From Pseudomonas fulva 12-X (GTDB lineage Bacteria > Pseudomonadota > Gammaproteobacteria > Pseudomonadales > Pseudomonadaceae): a DNA stretch of 64,000 nucleotides. The notes below the pieces were generated by a model. That model had not been told where the DNA came from, did not search any database, and saw nothing but the letters and a program-made list of their open reading frames with translations. Position 1 is the stretch's first letter; each line of letters starts with the position of its first letter. Both the position numbers and the translations under genes were made by a program. Below are positions 15,672 through 25,198 of this stretch, in pieces. Location of the stretch: contig NC_015556.1 of NCBI RefSeq assembly GCF_000213805.1, positions 1,674,001 to 1,738,000 on the forward strand, given 5' to 3'.

Positions 15672-17381
15672 ATGCAGCCCGATTTCTGGAACGATAAACG
15701 CGCCCCTGGCGTGGCCAACGACATCGATATGGACGCCTACCAGTCGGTGGTCGAGGTGTTCGAGCGCTCCTGCAAGACTTTCGCCGACCGCCCCGCGTTC
15801 AGCAATCTGGGCAGAACCCTGACCTACGGCGAGCTGGACAAATTGTCCGCCGCCTTCGCCGCCTACCTGCAGCAGCGCACCGACCTCAAGCCTGGCGACC
15901 GTATCGCCGTGCAGATGCCCAACGTGCTGCAGTATCCGATTGCCGTGTTCGGCGCCATGCGCGCCGGTCTGATCGTGGTCAACACCAACCCGCTGTACAC
16001 CGCCCGCGAGATGCGTCACCAGTTCAAGGACGCCGGCGTGCGCGCCCTGGTGTACCTGAACATGTTCGGCAAGCTGGTGCAGGAAGTGCTGCCCGATAGC
16101 CAGATCGAGTACCTGATCGAGGCGCGCATGGGCGACCTGCTACCCACGCTCAAGGGGTGGTTGGTCAACACCGTGGTCAAGAAGGTCAAGAAGATGGTGC
16201 CTGACTACCATCTGCCGCAGGCCATCGCGTTCAAACAGGTGCTGGGCGAGGGCGCGCGGCTCAGCCTGAGCCCGGTGTCTGCCAAGCAGGACGATATCGC
16301 CGTACTGCAGTACACCGGTGGTACCACTGGCGTGGCCAAGGGCACGATGCTCACCCACGGCAACCTGGTGGCCAACATGCTGCAGATCGATGCCTGCATG
16401 TCGCAGCTCGACGATGACGGCACGCCGCTGATGAAGCAGGGCCAGGAAGTGATGATCGCGCCGCTGCCGCTGTACCACATCTACGCCTTCACCGCGAACT
16501 GCATGTGCATGATGGTCAACGGCAACCACAACGTGCTGATCACCAATCCGCGGGACATTCCCGGCTTCATCAAGGAGCTGGGCAAATGGGAGTTTTCTGC
16601 ATTGCTGGGGCTCAACACGCTGTTCGTGGCGTTGATGGATCACCCGGATTTCACCAAGCTCGATTTCAGCCACCTGAAACTCACCAACTCCGGCGGCACT
16701 GCGCTGGTCAAGTCCACCGCCGAGCGCTGGCAGCAACTGACCGGCTGCGGCGTGGTGGAAGGTTACGGGCTGACCGAGACCTCGCCGGTGGCCAGCACCA
16801 ATCCCTATGGCGACCGGGCGCGTCTGGGTACGGTCGGCATTCCGGTGCCGGGCACCGCGTTCAAGGTCATCGATGACTACGGCAACGAGCTGCCGATTGG
16901 CGAGCGCGGCGAGCTGTGCATCAAGGGGCCGCAGGTGATGAAGGGCTACTGGAACCGCCCGGATGCCACCGCCGAGGTGCTGGACGCCGAGGGCTGGTTC
17001 AAGTCCGGCGATATCGCGGTGATCGACGAAGACGGTTTCGTGCGCATCGTCGACCGCAAGAAGGACATGATCATCGTCTCCGGCTTCAACGTTTACCCCA
17101 ACGAGATCGAGGACGTGGTGATGGCCCACAGCAAGGTGGCCAGCTGCGCAGCCATCGGCGTGCCGGACGAGAAATCCGGCGAGGCGGTCAAGTTGTTCGT
17201 GGTCAAGCGCGACGACAGCCTGACCGCCGAGGAGCTCAAGACCTACTGCAAGGAGAACTTCACCGCCTACAAGGTGCCACGACAGATCGTGTTCAGGGAC
17301 TCGCTGCCCATGACCAACGTCGGCAAGATCCTGCGCCGCGAGCTGCGCGACGAAGCGGTGAAGGCGCCTGCCAACGCCTAG
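15672..17381 (+). CDS. fadD2: Long-chain fatty acid-CoA ligase FadD2
   Basis: FadD activates fatty acids to acyl-CoA via an acyl-adenylate during uptake. The 569-residue protein has the ANL-superfamily motifs: YTGGTTGVAKG (P-loop, residues 214-224), EGYGLTETSP, the Asp of WFKSGDIA, and the C-terminal hinge VDRKKDMIIVSGFNVYPNE with the catalytic Lys in NVGKILRRELRD. It is closest in position to P. aeruginosa fadD2, beside the hydrolase; the paralogue fadD1 follows 469 bp downstream in the same direction. Roles of the two may differ in chain-length preference. Confidence 0.93.
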   Translation: MQPDFWNDKRAPGVANDIDMDAYQSVVEVFERSCKTFADRPAFSNLGRTLTYGELDKLSAAFAAYLQQRTDLKPGDRIAVQMPNVLQYPIAVFGAMRAGLIVVNTNPLYTAREMRHQFKDAGVRALVYLNMFGKLVQEVLPDSQIEYLIEARMGDLLPTLKGWLVNTVVKKVKKMVPDYHLPQAIAFKQVLGEGARLSLSPVSAKQDDIAVLQYTGGTTGVAKGTMLTHGNLVANMLQIDACMSQLDDDGTPLMKQGQEVMIAPLPLYHIYAFTANCMCMMVNGNHNVLITNPRDIPGFIKELGKWEFSALLGLNTLFVALMDHPDFTKLDFSHLKLTNSGGTALVKSTAERWQQLTGCGVVEGYGLTETSPVASTNPYGDRARLGTVGIPVPGTAFKVIDDYGNELPIGERGELCIKGPQVMKGYWNRPDATAEVLDAEGWFKSGDIAVIDEDGFVRIVDRKKDMIIVSGFNVYPNEIEDVVMAHSKVASCAAIGVPDEKSGEAVKLFVVKRDDSLTAEELKTYCKENFTAYKVPRQIVFRDSLPMTNVGKILRRELRDEAVKAPANA

Positions 17382-17405
17382 CCTGCTGTATCGCTCAACG
17401 ACAAG

Positions 17406-17428
17406 GGCCCTGCATTGCGGGGCCTTTT
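17406..17428 (+). terminator. Rho-independent terminator after fadD2
   Basis: GGCCCTGC and GCGGGGCC pair (one G-T) around ATT and are followed by TTTT. The stem sequence resembles the terminator after fadD1, as expected after a gene duplication. Confidence 0.75.
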
Positions 17429-17459
17429 GCTTGGTGACGACTGGTACCGTCGCGAGTTG

Positions 17460-17512
17460 GTAGCCTGGGTTGAGCGCAGCGATACCCAGGGCAGTGTCCC
17501 GGGTAATGTCCG
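17460..17512. repeat. Intergenic repeat (TAGCCTGGGTTGAGCG family), half unit
   Basis: GTAGCCTGGGTTGAGCGCAGCGATACCCAGGG lies between fadD2 and fadD1. Full inverted units of this family occur at 19604-19681, 53134-53202 and 54274-54346. Confidence 0.65.
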
Positions 17513-17666
17513 CGGTCGCCGCGCATGGCAGGACCGGCGCGAGCGTTGGCACCTGTCCTTCTTTCCCTCATATCTCTACCTGCAGGAAAGCGCGCAGGCG
17601 TCTATCATGGGCGTTGCCTGCCGCCAGACGAGTGCTGCCCGCCGGATTGCCTCGGTAAAAATGCTG

Positions 17667-17690
17667 TGACCAATATTTTCCATATGGTCA
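17667..17690. promoter_or_regulatory. TGACCA-N12-TGGTCA dyad upstream of fadD1
   Basis: Perfect six-base arms lie at 17667-17672 and 17685-17690 in an AT-rich patch, about 160 bp before fadD1. It could be a regulator site for the separate fadD1 promoter. The regulator is unknown. Confidence 0.35.
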
Positions 17691-17850
17691 TTTTTGATAC
17701 CGATCGGCCTTTTCGTGCTCTGGTCGGTCTCTGGCAACTCTGCTAATCTCGGCCCGCTTTTGCGCTCCTCAGGGGCGAACAGCCAGGCATACATACAACA
17801 AACAACCGCCGATGCGGTGACGACAAGCTGTTGCTTAGGAGTGGGTGTCC

Positions 17851-19539
17851 ATGACCGAAAACTTCTGGACGGACAAATATCCCGAGGGGGTCGCGGCCGA
17901 GATCGATCCCGACCAGTACCCCAACGTTCAGGCGGTGCTGAAGCAGTCCTGCCAGCGTTTTGCCGACAAGCCCGCTTTCACCAATCTGGGCAAGACGATC
18001 ACCTACGGCCAGCTCTACGAGCAGTCCGGCCACTTCGCTGCGTACCTGCAGCAGCAAACCGATCTCAAGCCCGGCGACCGTATCGCCGTGCAACTGCCCA
18101 ACGTTCTGCAATACCCGGTGGCCGTATTCGGCGCAATGCGTGCCGGCCTGGTGGTGGTCAACACCAACCCGCTGTACACGGCGCGGGAAATGGAACACCA
18201 GTTCAACGACTCCGGCGCCAAGGCGCTGGTGTGCCTGGCCAACATGGCGCACCTGGCCGAGCAGGTGGTGCCCAAGACCGGCGTGAAGACGGTGATCGTC
18301 ACCGAGGTCGGCGACATGCTGCCGCCGCTCAAGCGCCTGTTGGTCAATAGCGTGGTCAAGTACGTGAAGAAAATGGTGCCGGCCTACAACCTGCCGGCGG
18401 CCGTGAAGTTCACCGATGCCCTGAGCCAGGGCCGCGGCAAGACGGTCAACGAAGCCAGCCCGGACGCCCAGGACGTCGCCGTGCTGCAGTACACCGGCGG
18501 CACCACCGGCGTGGCCAAAGGCGCGATGCTCACGCACCGCAACCTGATCGCCAACATGCTGCAATGCCGCGAGCTGATGGGCTCGAACCTGGCGGAGGGC
18601 AGCGAAATCATCGTCGCGCCGCTGCCGCTGTACCACATCTACGCCTTCACCTTTCACTGCATGGCGATGATGCACTGCGGCAACCACAACATCCTGATCA
18701 CCAACCCGCGCGACCTGCCGGCGTTGGTCAAGGACCTGGCCAAGTTCCAGTTCAGCGCCTTCGTTGGCCTCAATACCCTGTTCGTGGCGCTGAGCAACCA
18801 CGAGGGCTTCCAGAAGCTCGACTTCTCCAAGCTCAAGGTCACCCTGTCCGGCGGCATGGCGCTGCAGCAGGCGGCCGCCGAGCGCTGGAAGCAGGTCACC
18901 GGCTGCGCCATCTGCGAAGGTTACGGCCTGACCGAGACCAGCCCGGTGGCCTCGGTCAACCCGGTGACCCATAACCAGATGGGCACCATCGGCATTCCGG
19001 TGCCGTCGACCCAGTTCAAGGTCATCGATGACCAGGGTAACGACCTGGCCATGGGCGAAACCGGCGAGCTGTGCATCAAGGGCCCGCAGGTGATGAAGGG
19101 CTACTGGCAGCGTCAGGAAGCCACAGACGAAGTGATCGATGCCAACGGCTGGTTCAAGACCGGCGACATCGGCATCATCCAGCCCGACGGCTACATTCGC
19201 ATCGTCGACCGCAAGAAGGACATGATTCTGGTGTCCGGCTTCAACGTCTACCCGAACGAGCTGGAAGAAGTGCTGGTAACCCTGCCGGGCGTGCTGCAAT
19301 GCGCCGCCATCGGCGTACCGGACGAGCGTTCGGGTGAGGCGATCAAGGTGTTCGTGGTGGTCAAACCGGGCATGACCCTGACCAAGGAGCAGGTCATGCA
19401 GCACATGCACGACAACCTCACCGGCTACAAACGACCCAAGCAGGTGGAGTTCCGCGAGAGCCTGCCGACCACCAACGTCGGCAAGATCCTGCGCCGCGAG
19501 CTGCGTGACGAAGAGCTGAAAAAGCTCGGCAAGAAGTAA
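17851..19539 (+). CDS. fadD1: Long-chain fatty acid-CoA ligase FadD1
   Basis: This 562-residue paralogue of FadD2 has the same motifs: YTGGTTGVAKGAM, EGYGLTETSPVAS, the WFKTGDIG Asp, and DRKKDMILVSGFNVYPNE with a final NVGKILRRELRD. The length equals that of P. aeruginosa FadD1 as I recall it. ATG 17851 lies 8 bases after AGGAG; a GTG two codons earlier is possible. A 469-bp leader with its own dyad and the terminator after fadD2 suggest independent transcription from fadD2. Confidence 0.94.
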   Translation: MTENFWTDKYPEGVAAEIDPDQYPNVQAVLKQSCQRFADKPAFTNLGKTITYGQLYEQSGHFAAYLQQQTDLKPGDRIAVQLPNVLQYPVAVFGAMRAGLVVVNTNPLYTAREMEHQFNDSGAKALVCLANMAHLAEQVVPKTGVKTVIVTEVGDMLPPLKRLLVNSVVKYVKKMVPAYNLPAAVKFTDALSQGRGKTVNEASPDAQDVAVLQYTGGTTGVAKGAMLTHRNLIANMLQCRELMGSNLAEGSEIIVAPLPLYHIYAFTFHCMAMMHCGNHNILITNPRDLPALVKDLAKFQFSAFVGLNTLFVALSNHEGFQKLDFSKLKVTLSGGMALQQAAAERWKQVTGCAICEGYGLTETSPVASVNPVTHNQMGTIGIPVPSTQFKVIDDQGNDLAMGETGELCIKGPQVMKGYWQRQEATDEVIDANGWFKTGDIGIIQPDGYIRIVDRKKDMILVSGFNVYPNELEEVLVTLPGVLQCAAIGVPDERSGEAIKVFVVVKPGMTLTKEQVMQHMHDNLTGYKRPKQVEFRESLPTTNVGKILRRELRDEELKKLGKK

Positions 19540-19555
19540 GCATCGCGCTCTACAA

Positions 19556-19582
19556 AAAAGGCCCTGCATTGCAGGGCCTTTT
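19556..19582 (+). terminator. Rho-independent terminator after fadD1
   Basis: GGCCCTGC-ATT-GCAGGGCC is a perfect 8-bp stem preceded by six A and followed by TTTT, so it may act in both directions. Confidence 0.9.
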
Positions 19583-19603
19583 GCGTTTGGGATGGTTTTA
19601 TTC

Positions 19604-19681
19604 GAGCCCGGCAGCCTGGCGTTGAGCGAAGCGATACCCAGGTCTGCTTCCCGAATGTCGCTGCGCTCGACCCGGGCTACG
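19604..19681. repeat. Intergenic repeat (TAGCCTGGGTTGAGCG family), inverted unit
   Basis: GAGCCCGGCAGCCTGGCGTTG...GCGATACCCAGG is followed by TCGCTGCGCTCGACCCGGGCTACG, a degenerate inverted unit between converging fadD1 and uvsE. Confidence 0.65.
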
Positions 19682-19683
19682 GC

Positions 19684-20709
19684 TCAAGCTTCCTTCAGAT
19701 AGCGCTCGTAAAACTCCAGCGTCGCCGCGTTCTTGTCCTTGGACTCGAACATGATGTCGAAGCGATCGAGAAACTGCAGCACGTACTCATTGGTCCAGTG
19801 GTTCCACATGCGCGCGCTATGGCCGTACAGCTCGCGCTTGGGCGCGACCTTGAGCACTTCGGGCATCTCCAGTTTCCGTTCGGCGCTCAGGCCCAGCTCC
19901 TGCAAACGCTCCTGGGGCTGTGACAGGTGCATGGTCGGGCGAATACCGCGCCAGCTGTCGATGATCCGCTCCACGCGCTCGCTGTGCGGGTCGATGTAGT
20001 CGTCCTCGTGGATCCAGCAGTGGTGTACGTCGAGCACCACGGGGGCGAGGTCGGCCAGCGCCAGGCAGGCATCCACGCCGTAGGTCTTTTCGTCGTTCTC
20101 GAAGGTGATGCACTGCCGCGCTTCCTGGGACAGCCGCGGCCATACCGCGCGTATGCCCTCGCCACCCAGCTTGCCGGCGATATGCAGGTTGCACTTGAAG
20201 TCCTGAAAGGTCCGCCCGTAGCCCATCATGCGGATCATGTCGGCGTGGTACTCGAACTCGGCGAGGCTGTTTTCTACCACGTCGGGGCGGTCCGAGCCCA
20301 GCACGCAGTACTGACCCGGATGCATGGACAGGCGAATGTTGGCCGTGCGCGCCACCTCGCCGATGGCGGCGAACTGCTCGATCAGGTAGCCCTGCATCTG
20401 CGGCTGCTGATAGAAGGCCGCGACCTTCGGGTGGCTGTAGAACGGCAGCAGATCGCTGCTCAAGCGCAGCATCTGCAGGGGCTTGGGCAGCGTGGCGACG
20501 TAGGCGAGCAGGCGCAGCTGGGCCTGCAGGTTGTGCTCGACGATCTCGGTCAGCTTGGCGTAGGCCACCGCCTGGCTGACGCTGTCCATCCAGCGCAGAG
20601 TGGTGGTGCGCGGGTTGAAGGCCGCCTCGATGGTTTTCAGCTCGCCGGCCGGCAAGCTCTGGTTGGGGTGGCGATACTGGCAGGCGAAGCCAATGCGGGG
20701 TGTGGACAT
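19684..20709 (-). CDS. uvsE: UV damage endonuclease UvsE (UvdE)
   Basis: UvsE nicks DNA 5' of cyclobutane dimers, 6-4 photoproducts and other lesions as an alternative to UvrABC. The 341-residue TIM-barrel protein starts RIGFACQYRHPN and has the metal-binding motifs of the family: LSMHPGQY, DFKCNLHIAGKLGG, FENDEKTYG, VVLDVHHCW, and THLSQ-like MHLSQPQERL. It is patchily distributed in Pseudomonas. It lies 66 bp downstream of the ABC permease gene on the same strand, so read-through from the selenium transporter operon is possible. Confidence 0.92.
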   Translation of the reverse strand: MSTPRIGFACQYRHPNQSLPAGELKTIEAAFNPRTTTLRWMDSVSQAVAYAKLTEIVEHNLQAQLRLLAYVATLPKPLQMLRLSSDLLPFYSHPKVAAFYQQPQMQGYLIEQFAAIGEVARTANIRLSMHPGQYCVLGSDRPDVVENSLAEFEYHADMIRMMGYGRTFQDFKCNLHIAGKLGGEGIRAVWPRLSQEARQCITFENDEKTYGVDACLALADLAPVVLDVHHCWIHEDDYIDPHSERVERIIDSWRGIRPTMHLSQPQERLQELGLSAERKLEMPEVLKVAPKRELYGHSARMWNHWTNEYVLQFLDRFDIMFESKDKNAATLEFYERYLKEA

Positions 20710-20775
20710 GGGCGAGTCTCGGAATCAGCTGTGCAGGGAGTTTCAGACCGCGCTCAGCGCCCCGACGCTCCCGGA

Positions 20776-21543
20776 TTAATTGCGCACCCAGCGCTGGCGC
20801 ATCCAGCCGCTGAAGGCATCCACGGCCAGCACCAGCAGCAACATGGCGAGGATCACCGTGGCGGCCTGGGCTTCCTGGAACAGGCTCAGGCTCACGTAGA
20901 GCATCTGCCCCAGGCCGCCGGCGCCGACGAAGCCCATGATCGCCGCCATGCGGATGTTGTTCTCCCAGCGGTACAGGCTGTAAGCCAGCAGTTGCGGCCA
21001 CAAAGCCGGCAGGGTGCCGTAGCAGAACGCGGCCCAGGCGCCGCCGCCCTGCAGGCGAATGGCGTCCGCCGGCTGCGGCGGGGTGTTCTCCAGGGCCTCG
21101 GCGAACAGTCGGCCGAGCACGCCAGCGGTGTGCAGCGCCAACGCCAGGGTGCCGGCATTGGGGCCAAGACCTGCCGCCAGCACCATGAGCACCGCCCATA
21201 CCAGTTCGGGAATGGCACGCAGGGCATTGAGCAGCAGCCGAGTGGCAGCTTGGGCGAGGGCACCCAGGCGCCCGGCCGCCGGTAGCGCCAGCAGCAAGCC
21301 GAGCACGGCGGCAAGCAGGGTGCCGACGGCCGACATGGCCAGGGTTTCCAGAGCGCCACGGGCGGTGGCCTGCAGGTGACTGGCGGTGAAGTCCGGGTCG
21401 AAAAAGCGCGCGGCGTAGCTGCCCATCTGCCCCAGGCTATCGGCGCCGAACAGGCCTGCCAGGTCCAGGCCCAGATAGGCGAAGGAGCCGATCACCGCGG
21501 TGGCGATGCCCAGCACCAGCAGCAGGTTGCCCAGGCGCCTCAT
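20776..21543 (-). CDS. ABC transporter permease, PhnE-like (second subunit of putative selenate importer)
   Basis: This 255-residue protein has about six membrane helices and the BPD-transporter EAA-type loop (YGTLPALWPQLLAYSLYRWE NN region) followed by [11 protein letters not shown], diagnostic of PhnE-type permeases. It is a paralogue of the permease encoded directly upstream, with which it shares RxIPE(L/I)VWA. The upstream stop overlaps its start by ATGA. Together they would form a heterodimeric channel. Function is inferred from the neighbouring selD-mnmH genes. Confidence 0.85.
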   Translation of the reverse strand: MRRLGNLLLVLGIATAVIGSFAYLGLDLAGLFGADSLGQMGSYAARFFDPDFTASHLQATARGALETLAMSAVGTLLAAVLGLLLALPAAGRLGALAQAATRLLLNALRAIPELVWAVLMVLAAGLGPNAGTLALALHTAGVLGRLFAEALENTPPQPADAIRLQGGGAWAAFCYGTLPALWPQLLAYSLYRWENNIRMAAIMGFVGAGGLGQMLYVSLSLFQEAQAATVILAMLLLVLAVDAFSGWMRQRWVRN

Positions 21544-22367
21544 GTGAACCTCGCACGCAGCAGCCGGCTCAACTGATCGGCAAGCAGCACCAGCACCAGA
21601 AAGGTCAGCAGCATGCTGGCCACTTCAGCGCCAGCGAACATGCGCATCGACAGGTCGATCTGCTGGCCCAGGCCGCCGGCGCCGACGAAGCCCATCACCA
21701 CCGAGGCGCGCACCGCGCATTCCCAACGGTACACCGTATAAGAGGTCAGTTCCGCCGCGGCGGCCGGCAGCACGCCGTAGGCGAAGGCAGCCAGACGGCC
21801 GCTGCCGCTCTGCAGCAGGGCGTGCACCGGGCGCTGGTCCACCGACTCGAAGATTTCCGCGTAGACCTTGCCGAGCATGCCCGCGTAAGTGATGGCGATG
21901 GCCAGCACCCCGGCGGTCGGGCCCAGGCCCACGGCGCGCACGAACAGCAGCGCCCAGACGATCTCCGGCACGCTGCGCAGCACGATCAGCAAACCGCGCA
22001 CCGGCCAGCGCAGCCAGCGGCCCAGGGCACTCGGCTGGCCGCCGCGTGAGGCCGCCGAGAGCGACAGTGCGCGGCTGGCCAGCAGGCTTGCCGGTACCGC
22101 CAGCAGCAGCGCCAGGGCCATGCCGGCGGTGGCGATGGCCAGGGTCTGCAGGGTGGCGTCCAGCAGCAGGCAGAGAAAATCCTCGTTGTGGGCCGGCGGC
22201 CAGAAATCCTTGAGGAAGCTGCCCATGGACTGGGCGCTATCCGGGCGCAGCAACACGCCCAGGTCCAGCTCGGCCAGGCGTATGCCCGGCCACAGCAGGG
22301 CGACGGCCAGCAGCACGAACGCCAGGCGCGGCAGGGCGGCTGGGTCGCCCGGGTAGCGTCTCAGCAT
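21540..22367 (-). CDS. ABC transporter permease, PhnE-like (first subunit)
   Basis: The 275-residue protein begins with a membrane helix ([17 protein letters not shown]) and has further helices, [22 protein letters not shown], and the cytoplasmic coupling segment [29 protein letters not shown] (quoted in two parts in family terms: YRWE and FVGAGGLG). It overlaps the ATPase gene stop by 7 bases and the next permease by 4, so translation is coupled. Phosphonate use is less likely because no phn catabolic genes are near. Confidence 0.85.
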   Translation of the reverse strand: MLRRYPGDPAALPRLAFVLLAVALLWPGIRLAELDLGVLLRPDSAQSMGSFLKDFWPPAHNEDFLCLLLDATLQTLAIATAGMALALLLAVPASLLASRALSLSAASRGGQPSALGRWLRWPVRGLLIVLRSVPEIVWALLFVRAVGLGPTAGVLAIAITYAGMLGKVYAEIFESVDQRPVHALLQSGSGRLAAFAYGVLPAAAAELTSYTVYRWECAVRASVVMGFVGAGGLGQQIDLSMRMFAGAEVASMLLTFLVLVLLADQLSRLLRARFT

Positions 22368-23158
22368 CGCGCCGCCCAGGCATCCGGCGTTGGCTCACCA
22401 GCACGTGCCGGGTTCAGCTGTTCGTTGGCGTACAGCGCCTGCAGGCGCTCGGAGTCGACTTCACTGGCCGGCAGGTCGAAAGCGATGCGCCCGTCACGCA
22501 CGCCGACGATGCGCGGAAAATGCGCCAGGGCCAGCTCCACCGTGTGCAGGCTGGCGACCAGGGTCACGCCGCCGGCTTCGGCATGGCTGACCAACAGCGA
22601 CAAGGTATGGTCGGCCAGGCGCGGGTCCATGGCCGAGACCGGCTCATCGGTGAGCAGCAGCTGCGGGGCCTGATACAGGGCGCGGGCGATTCCGACGCGC
22701 TGCAGCTGGCCGCCGGAGAGCTGGCCGCAGCGGGCGAACAGCTTGTCGCCGAGGTCGAGCTTGTCCAGCTGCGCTCGCGCACCGGGGATGTCCAGCGGGT
22801 ACAGCAGGTTGACCAGGCTCCTGGGCAGGCTCCACTGGCCCAGGCGTCCGGCCAGCACGGCGGTGACCACCCGCTGGCGCAGGGGCAGAGGCGGCGCCTG
22901 GTGGATCAGGCCGATGCGCGTGCGCAGGCGTTGGCGATGCCGGCTGGAAAGCCGCCATGGGCGTTCGCCCAGCACCTCAAGCTCGCCCGCGCTGGGCGCC
23001 AGGGCGGTGGCCAGCAGGTTGAGCAGGCTCGACTTGCCGGCCCCGGACGGGCCGATGATCGCCACCCGCTCGCCCTGTTCGACGCTTAGGTCGATGCCCT
23101 GCAGCGCCTGTACGCCATTGCCGTGCCTGAGCCCGACGGCGGTCAGGCGCAGGCTCAT
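22361..23158 (-). CDS. ABC transporter ATPase, PhnC-like (putative selenate importer)
   Basis: This 265-residue ATPase has Walker [11 protein letters not shown]-loop [11 protein letters not shown], signature [15 protein letters not shown], Walker [13 protein letters not shown] and the switch His in ASLHTVE. PhnC-type proteins power uptake of oxyanions or phosphonates. The C-terminal 35 residues extend past the core. Its start overlaps the binding-protein stop by ATGA. It belongs to a four-gene operon read away from selD-mnmH. Confidence 0.88.
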   Translation of the reverse strand: MSLRLTAVGLRHGNGVQALQGIDLSVEQGERVAIIGPSGAGKSSLLNLLATALAPSAGELEVLGERPWRLSSRHRQRLRTRIGLIHQAPPLPLRQRVVTAVLAGRLGQWSLPRSLVNLLYPLDIPGARAQLDKLDLGDKLFARCGQLSGGQLQRVGIARALYQAPQLLLTDEPVSAMDPRLADHTLSLLVSHAEAGGVTLVASLHTVELALAHFPRIVGVRDGRIAFDLPASEVDSERLQALYANEQLNPARAGEPTPDAWAARC

Positions 23159-24006
23159 TTGAGCAGGTCGGCAGCGCGGGCAGCCTCTTCGATGCCCTTG
23201 TAGTTCTCAGGCTTGGTCTCGATGAAGCGGCTGGCCGCCTGCAGATCGAGAATCGCCTTGTGCTCCGGGTTGGCCGGGTCGAGGGCCAGGAACGCTTGCT
23301 TGATCTTCTCGGCCAGCGCCGGGTCGAGGGTGCCGCGCACGGTCCAGTTGTAATCGAAGTAGGTCGGCGTGGTGGCGAAGACCTTGACCTTGTTGGTGTC
23401 GACCTTGCCGCTCTTGACCAGTTTGTCCCACACGCTGGAGTTCAGTACCCCGGCGTCGACCTTGCCGGCCTGCACCCAGGCGGCGGTGGCATCGTGGGCG
23501 CCGGAGTAGGCGACACGGCTGAAGTAGCTTTCCGGCTTGATGCCGTCCTGCAGCATGAAGTAGCGCGGCATCAGGCTGCCGGAGGTGGAGGAAATCGAGC
23601 CGAAGGCGAAGGTCTTGCCCTTCAAGTCCTTGAGCGATTTGACCTGCGGGTCGGCGCTGATGAAGGTGCTGGTGAAGGCAGCGTCCTGCTCACGCTGCAC
23701 CAGCGGAATCGCGTTGCCGGTCTTGAGGTTCACCTGCACGAAGGTGAAGCCGCCCAGCCAGGCCATGTCCAGGCGATCGGTGGCCAGCGCCTCTACCACT
23801 GCCGGGTAGTCGGCCACCGGCACGAACTCGACCTTCATGCCCAGTTGCTGCTCCAGGTAGGCGCCCAGCGGCTTGAACTTGCGCAGAAGCTCAGTGGGCG
23901 CTTCATCGGGGATCGCCGAGACGCGCAGGGTTTCGGCGGCATGGGCGGTGAGGGCGGCGGCGGACAGGGCAAGGCCGGCGACCAGCGACAGGGTGCGCTT
24001 GAGCAT
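23155..24006 (-). CDS. Periplasmic binding protein of putative selenate/selenite ABC importer (PhnD family)
   Basis: The 283-residue product has a signal peptide ([23 protein letters not shown]) and PhnD-like domains: [60 protein letters not shown], and [12 protein letters not shown] subgroup of PhnD proteins encoded beside selD is annotated as a putative selenate-binding component (model TIGR04553, from memory). The gene diverges from selD across 157 bp, which fits. Longer in-frame starts up to 24435 run into selD on the other strand and are rejected. Confidence 0.88.
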   Translation of the reverse strand: MLKRTLSLVAGLALSAAALTAHAAETLRVSAIPDEAPTELLRKFKPLGAYLEQQLGMKVEFVPVADYPAVVEALATDRLDMAWLGGFTFVQVNLKTGNAIPLVQREQDAAFTSTFISADPQVKSLKDLKGKTFAFGSISSTSGSLMPRYFMLQDGIKPESYFSRVAYSGAHDATAAWVQAGKVDAGVLNSSVWDKLVKSGKVDTNKVKVFATTPTYFDYNWTVRGTLDPALAEKIKQAFLALDPANPEHKAILDLQAASRFIETKPENYKGIEEAARAADLLK

Positions 24007-24163
24007 GGAGTTCTCCGGTTCAATAGCGGAAAAAACGACAGCAGGCGCCATGGCGGGCGCTGCAAGGGAATAAGTGTGAGCGCGGCGATTATAGGAGGCG
24101 CCGCGAGAAAGACCAGCTTTGCTAGAATCGGCCGCTTGTTTTCCAGATGACGAGAGCGTTGCC

Positions 24164-25198
24164 ATGAGTGAGCCGATCCGCCTGACCCAGTACAGCCACG
24201 GAGCCGGCTGCGGCTGCAAGATTTCTCCCAAGGTGCTGGAGGTGATCCTCGCGGGCAGCGGTGCGCAGAATCTCGACCCCAAACTGTGGGTCGGCAATGC
24301 CTCGCGTGACGATGCGGCGGTGTATGCCCTGGACGAAACCCGCGGTGTGGTCTCGACCACCGATTTCTTCATGCCCATCGTCGATGATCCGTTCGACTTC
24401 GGCCGTATCGCCGCCACCAATGCGATCAGCGACATCTACGCCATGGGCGGCGACCCGCTGATGGCCATCGCCATCCTTGGCTGGCCGGTCAACCTGCTGC
24501 CGCCTGAAGTGGCCCGCGAAGTGATTCGCGGCGGCCGCTCGGTATGCGATGCCGCCGGCATCCCTTTGGCCGGCGGGCATTCCATCGACGCGCCCGAGCC
24601 GATCTTCGGCCTGGCGGTGACCGGCGTCGTCGACAAGCAGAACATGAAACGCAACGACACCGCCCAGGCCGGCGACACCCTGTACCTGACCAAGCCCCTG
24701 GGCATCGGCATCCTCACCACCGCCGAGAAGAAGGCCAAGCTGCGCGCCGAGGACGTGGGCCTGGCCCGCGACTGGATGTGCACCCTGAACAAGCCGGGCA
24801 GCCGCTTCGGCAAGCTGGCCGGCGTCAACGCCATGACCGACGTCACCGGTTTCGGCCTGCTCGGCCACCTGGTGGAAATGGCCGACGGCGCCAGCCTCAC
24901 CGCACGCCTGGATTACGCCGCCGTGCCGCGCCTGCCGGGCGTCGAGCATTATCTGGCCGAAGGTTGCGTGCCCGGCGGCACGCTGCGCAACTTCGACAGC
25001 TACGGTGAGCGTATCGCCGCGCTGAGCGACAGCCAGCGCGACCTGCTGTGCGACCCGCAGACCAGTGGCGGCCTGCTGATCGCCGTCAGCGAAGCGGGGC
25101 AAGACGAATTCCTGGCCGTGGCGGCCGAGCTGGGCCTGCACCTGGCGCCGATCGGCGTGCTGGTGGAGCGACAGCGTCACGCCGTCGAGGTGTTCTGA
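24164..25198 (+). CDS. selD: Selenide, water dikinase (selenophosphate synthetase)
   Basis: SelD makes monoselenophosphate from selenide and ATP, the Se donor for selenocysteine and 2-selenouridine. The 344-residue sequence is very close to E. coli Sel[21 protein letters not shown] with catalytic C16 and K19, [39 protein letters not shown], and [11 protein letters not shown]. The catalytic residue is Cys, not selenocysteine. The start at 24164 matches family N-termini; the frame is open 15 codons further up. The mnmH start overlaps its stop codon (TGATG). Confidence 0.97.
   Translation: MSEPIRLTQYSHGAGCGCKISPKVLEVILAGSGAQNLDPKLWVGNASRDDAAVYALDETRGVVSTTDFFMPIVDDPFDFGRIAATNAISDIYAMGGDPLMAIAILGWPVNLLPPEVAREVIRGGRSVCDAAGIPLAGGHSIDAPEPIFGLAVTGVVDKQNMKRNDTAQAGDTLYLTKPLGIGILTTAEKKAKLRAEDVGLARDWMCTLNKPGSRFGKLAGVNAMTDVTGFGLLGHLVEMADGASLTARLDYAAVPRLPGVEHYLAEGCVPGGTLRNFDSYGERIAALSDSQRDLLCDPQTSGGLLIAVSEAGQDEFLAVAAELGLHLAPIGVLVERQRHAVEVF

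Noticed and set aside
20776..24006. Phosphonate uptake operon phnCDEE
   Set aside because: Protein families fit, but no phn catabolic genes are near, and the operon diverges from selD-mnmH, which favours a selenium substrate. Not excluded.
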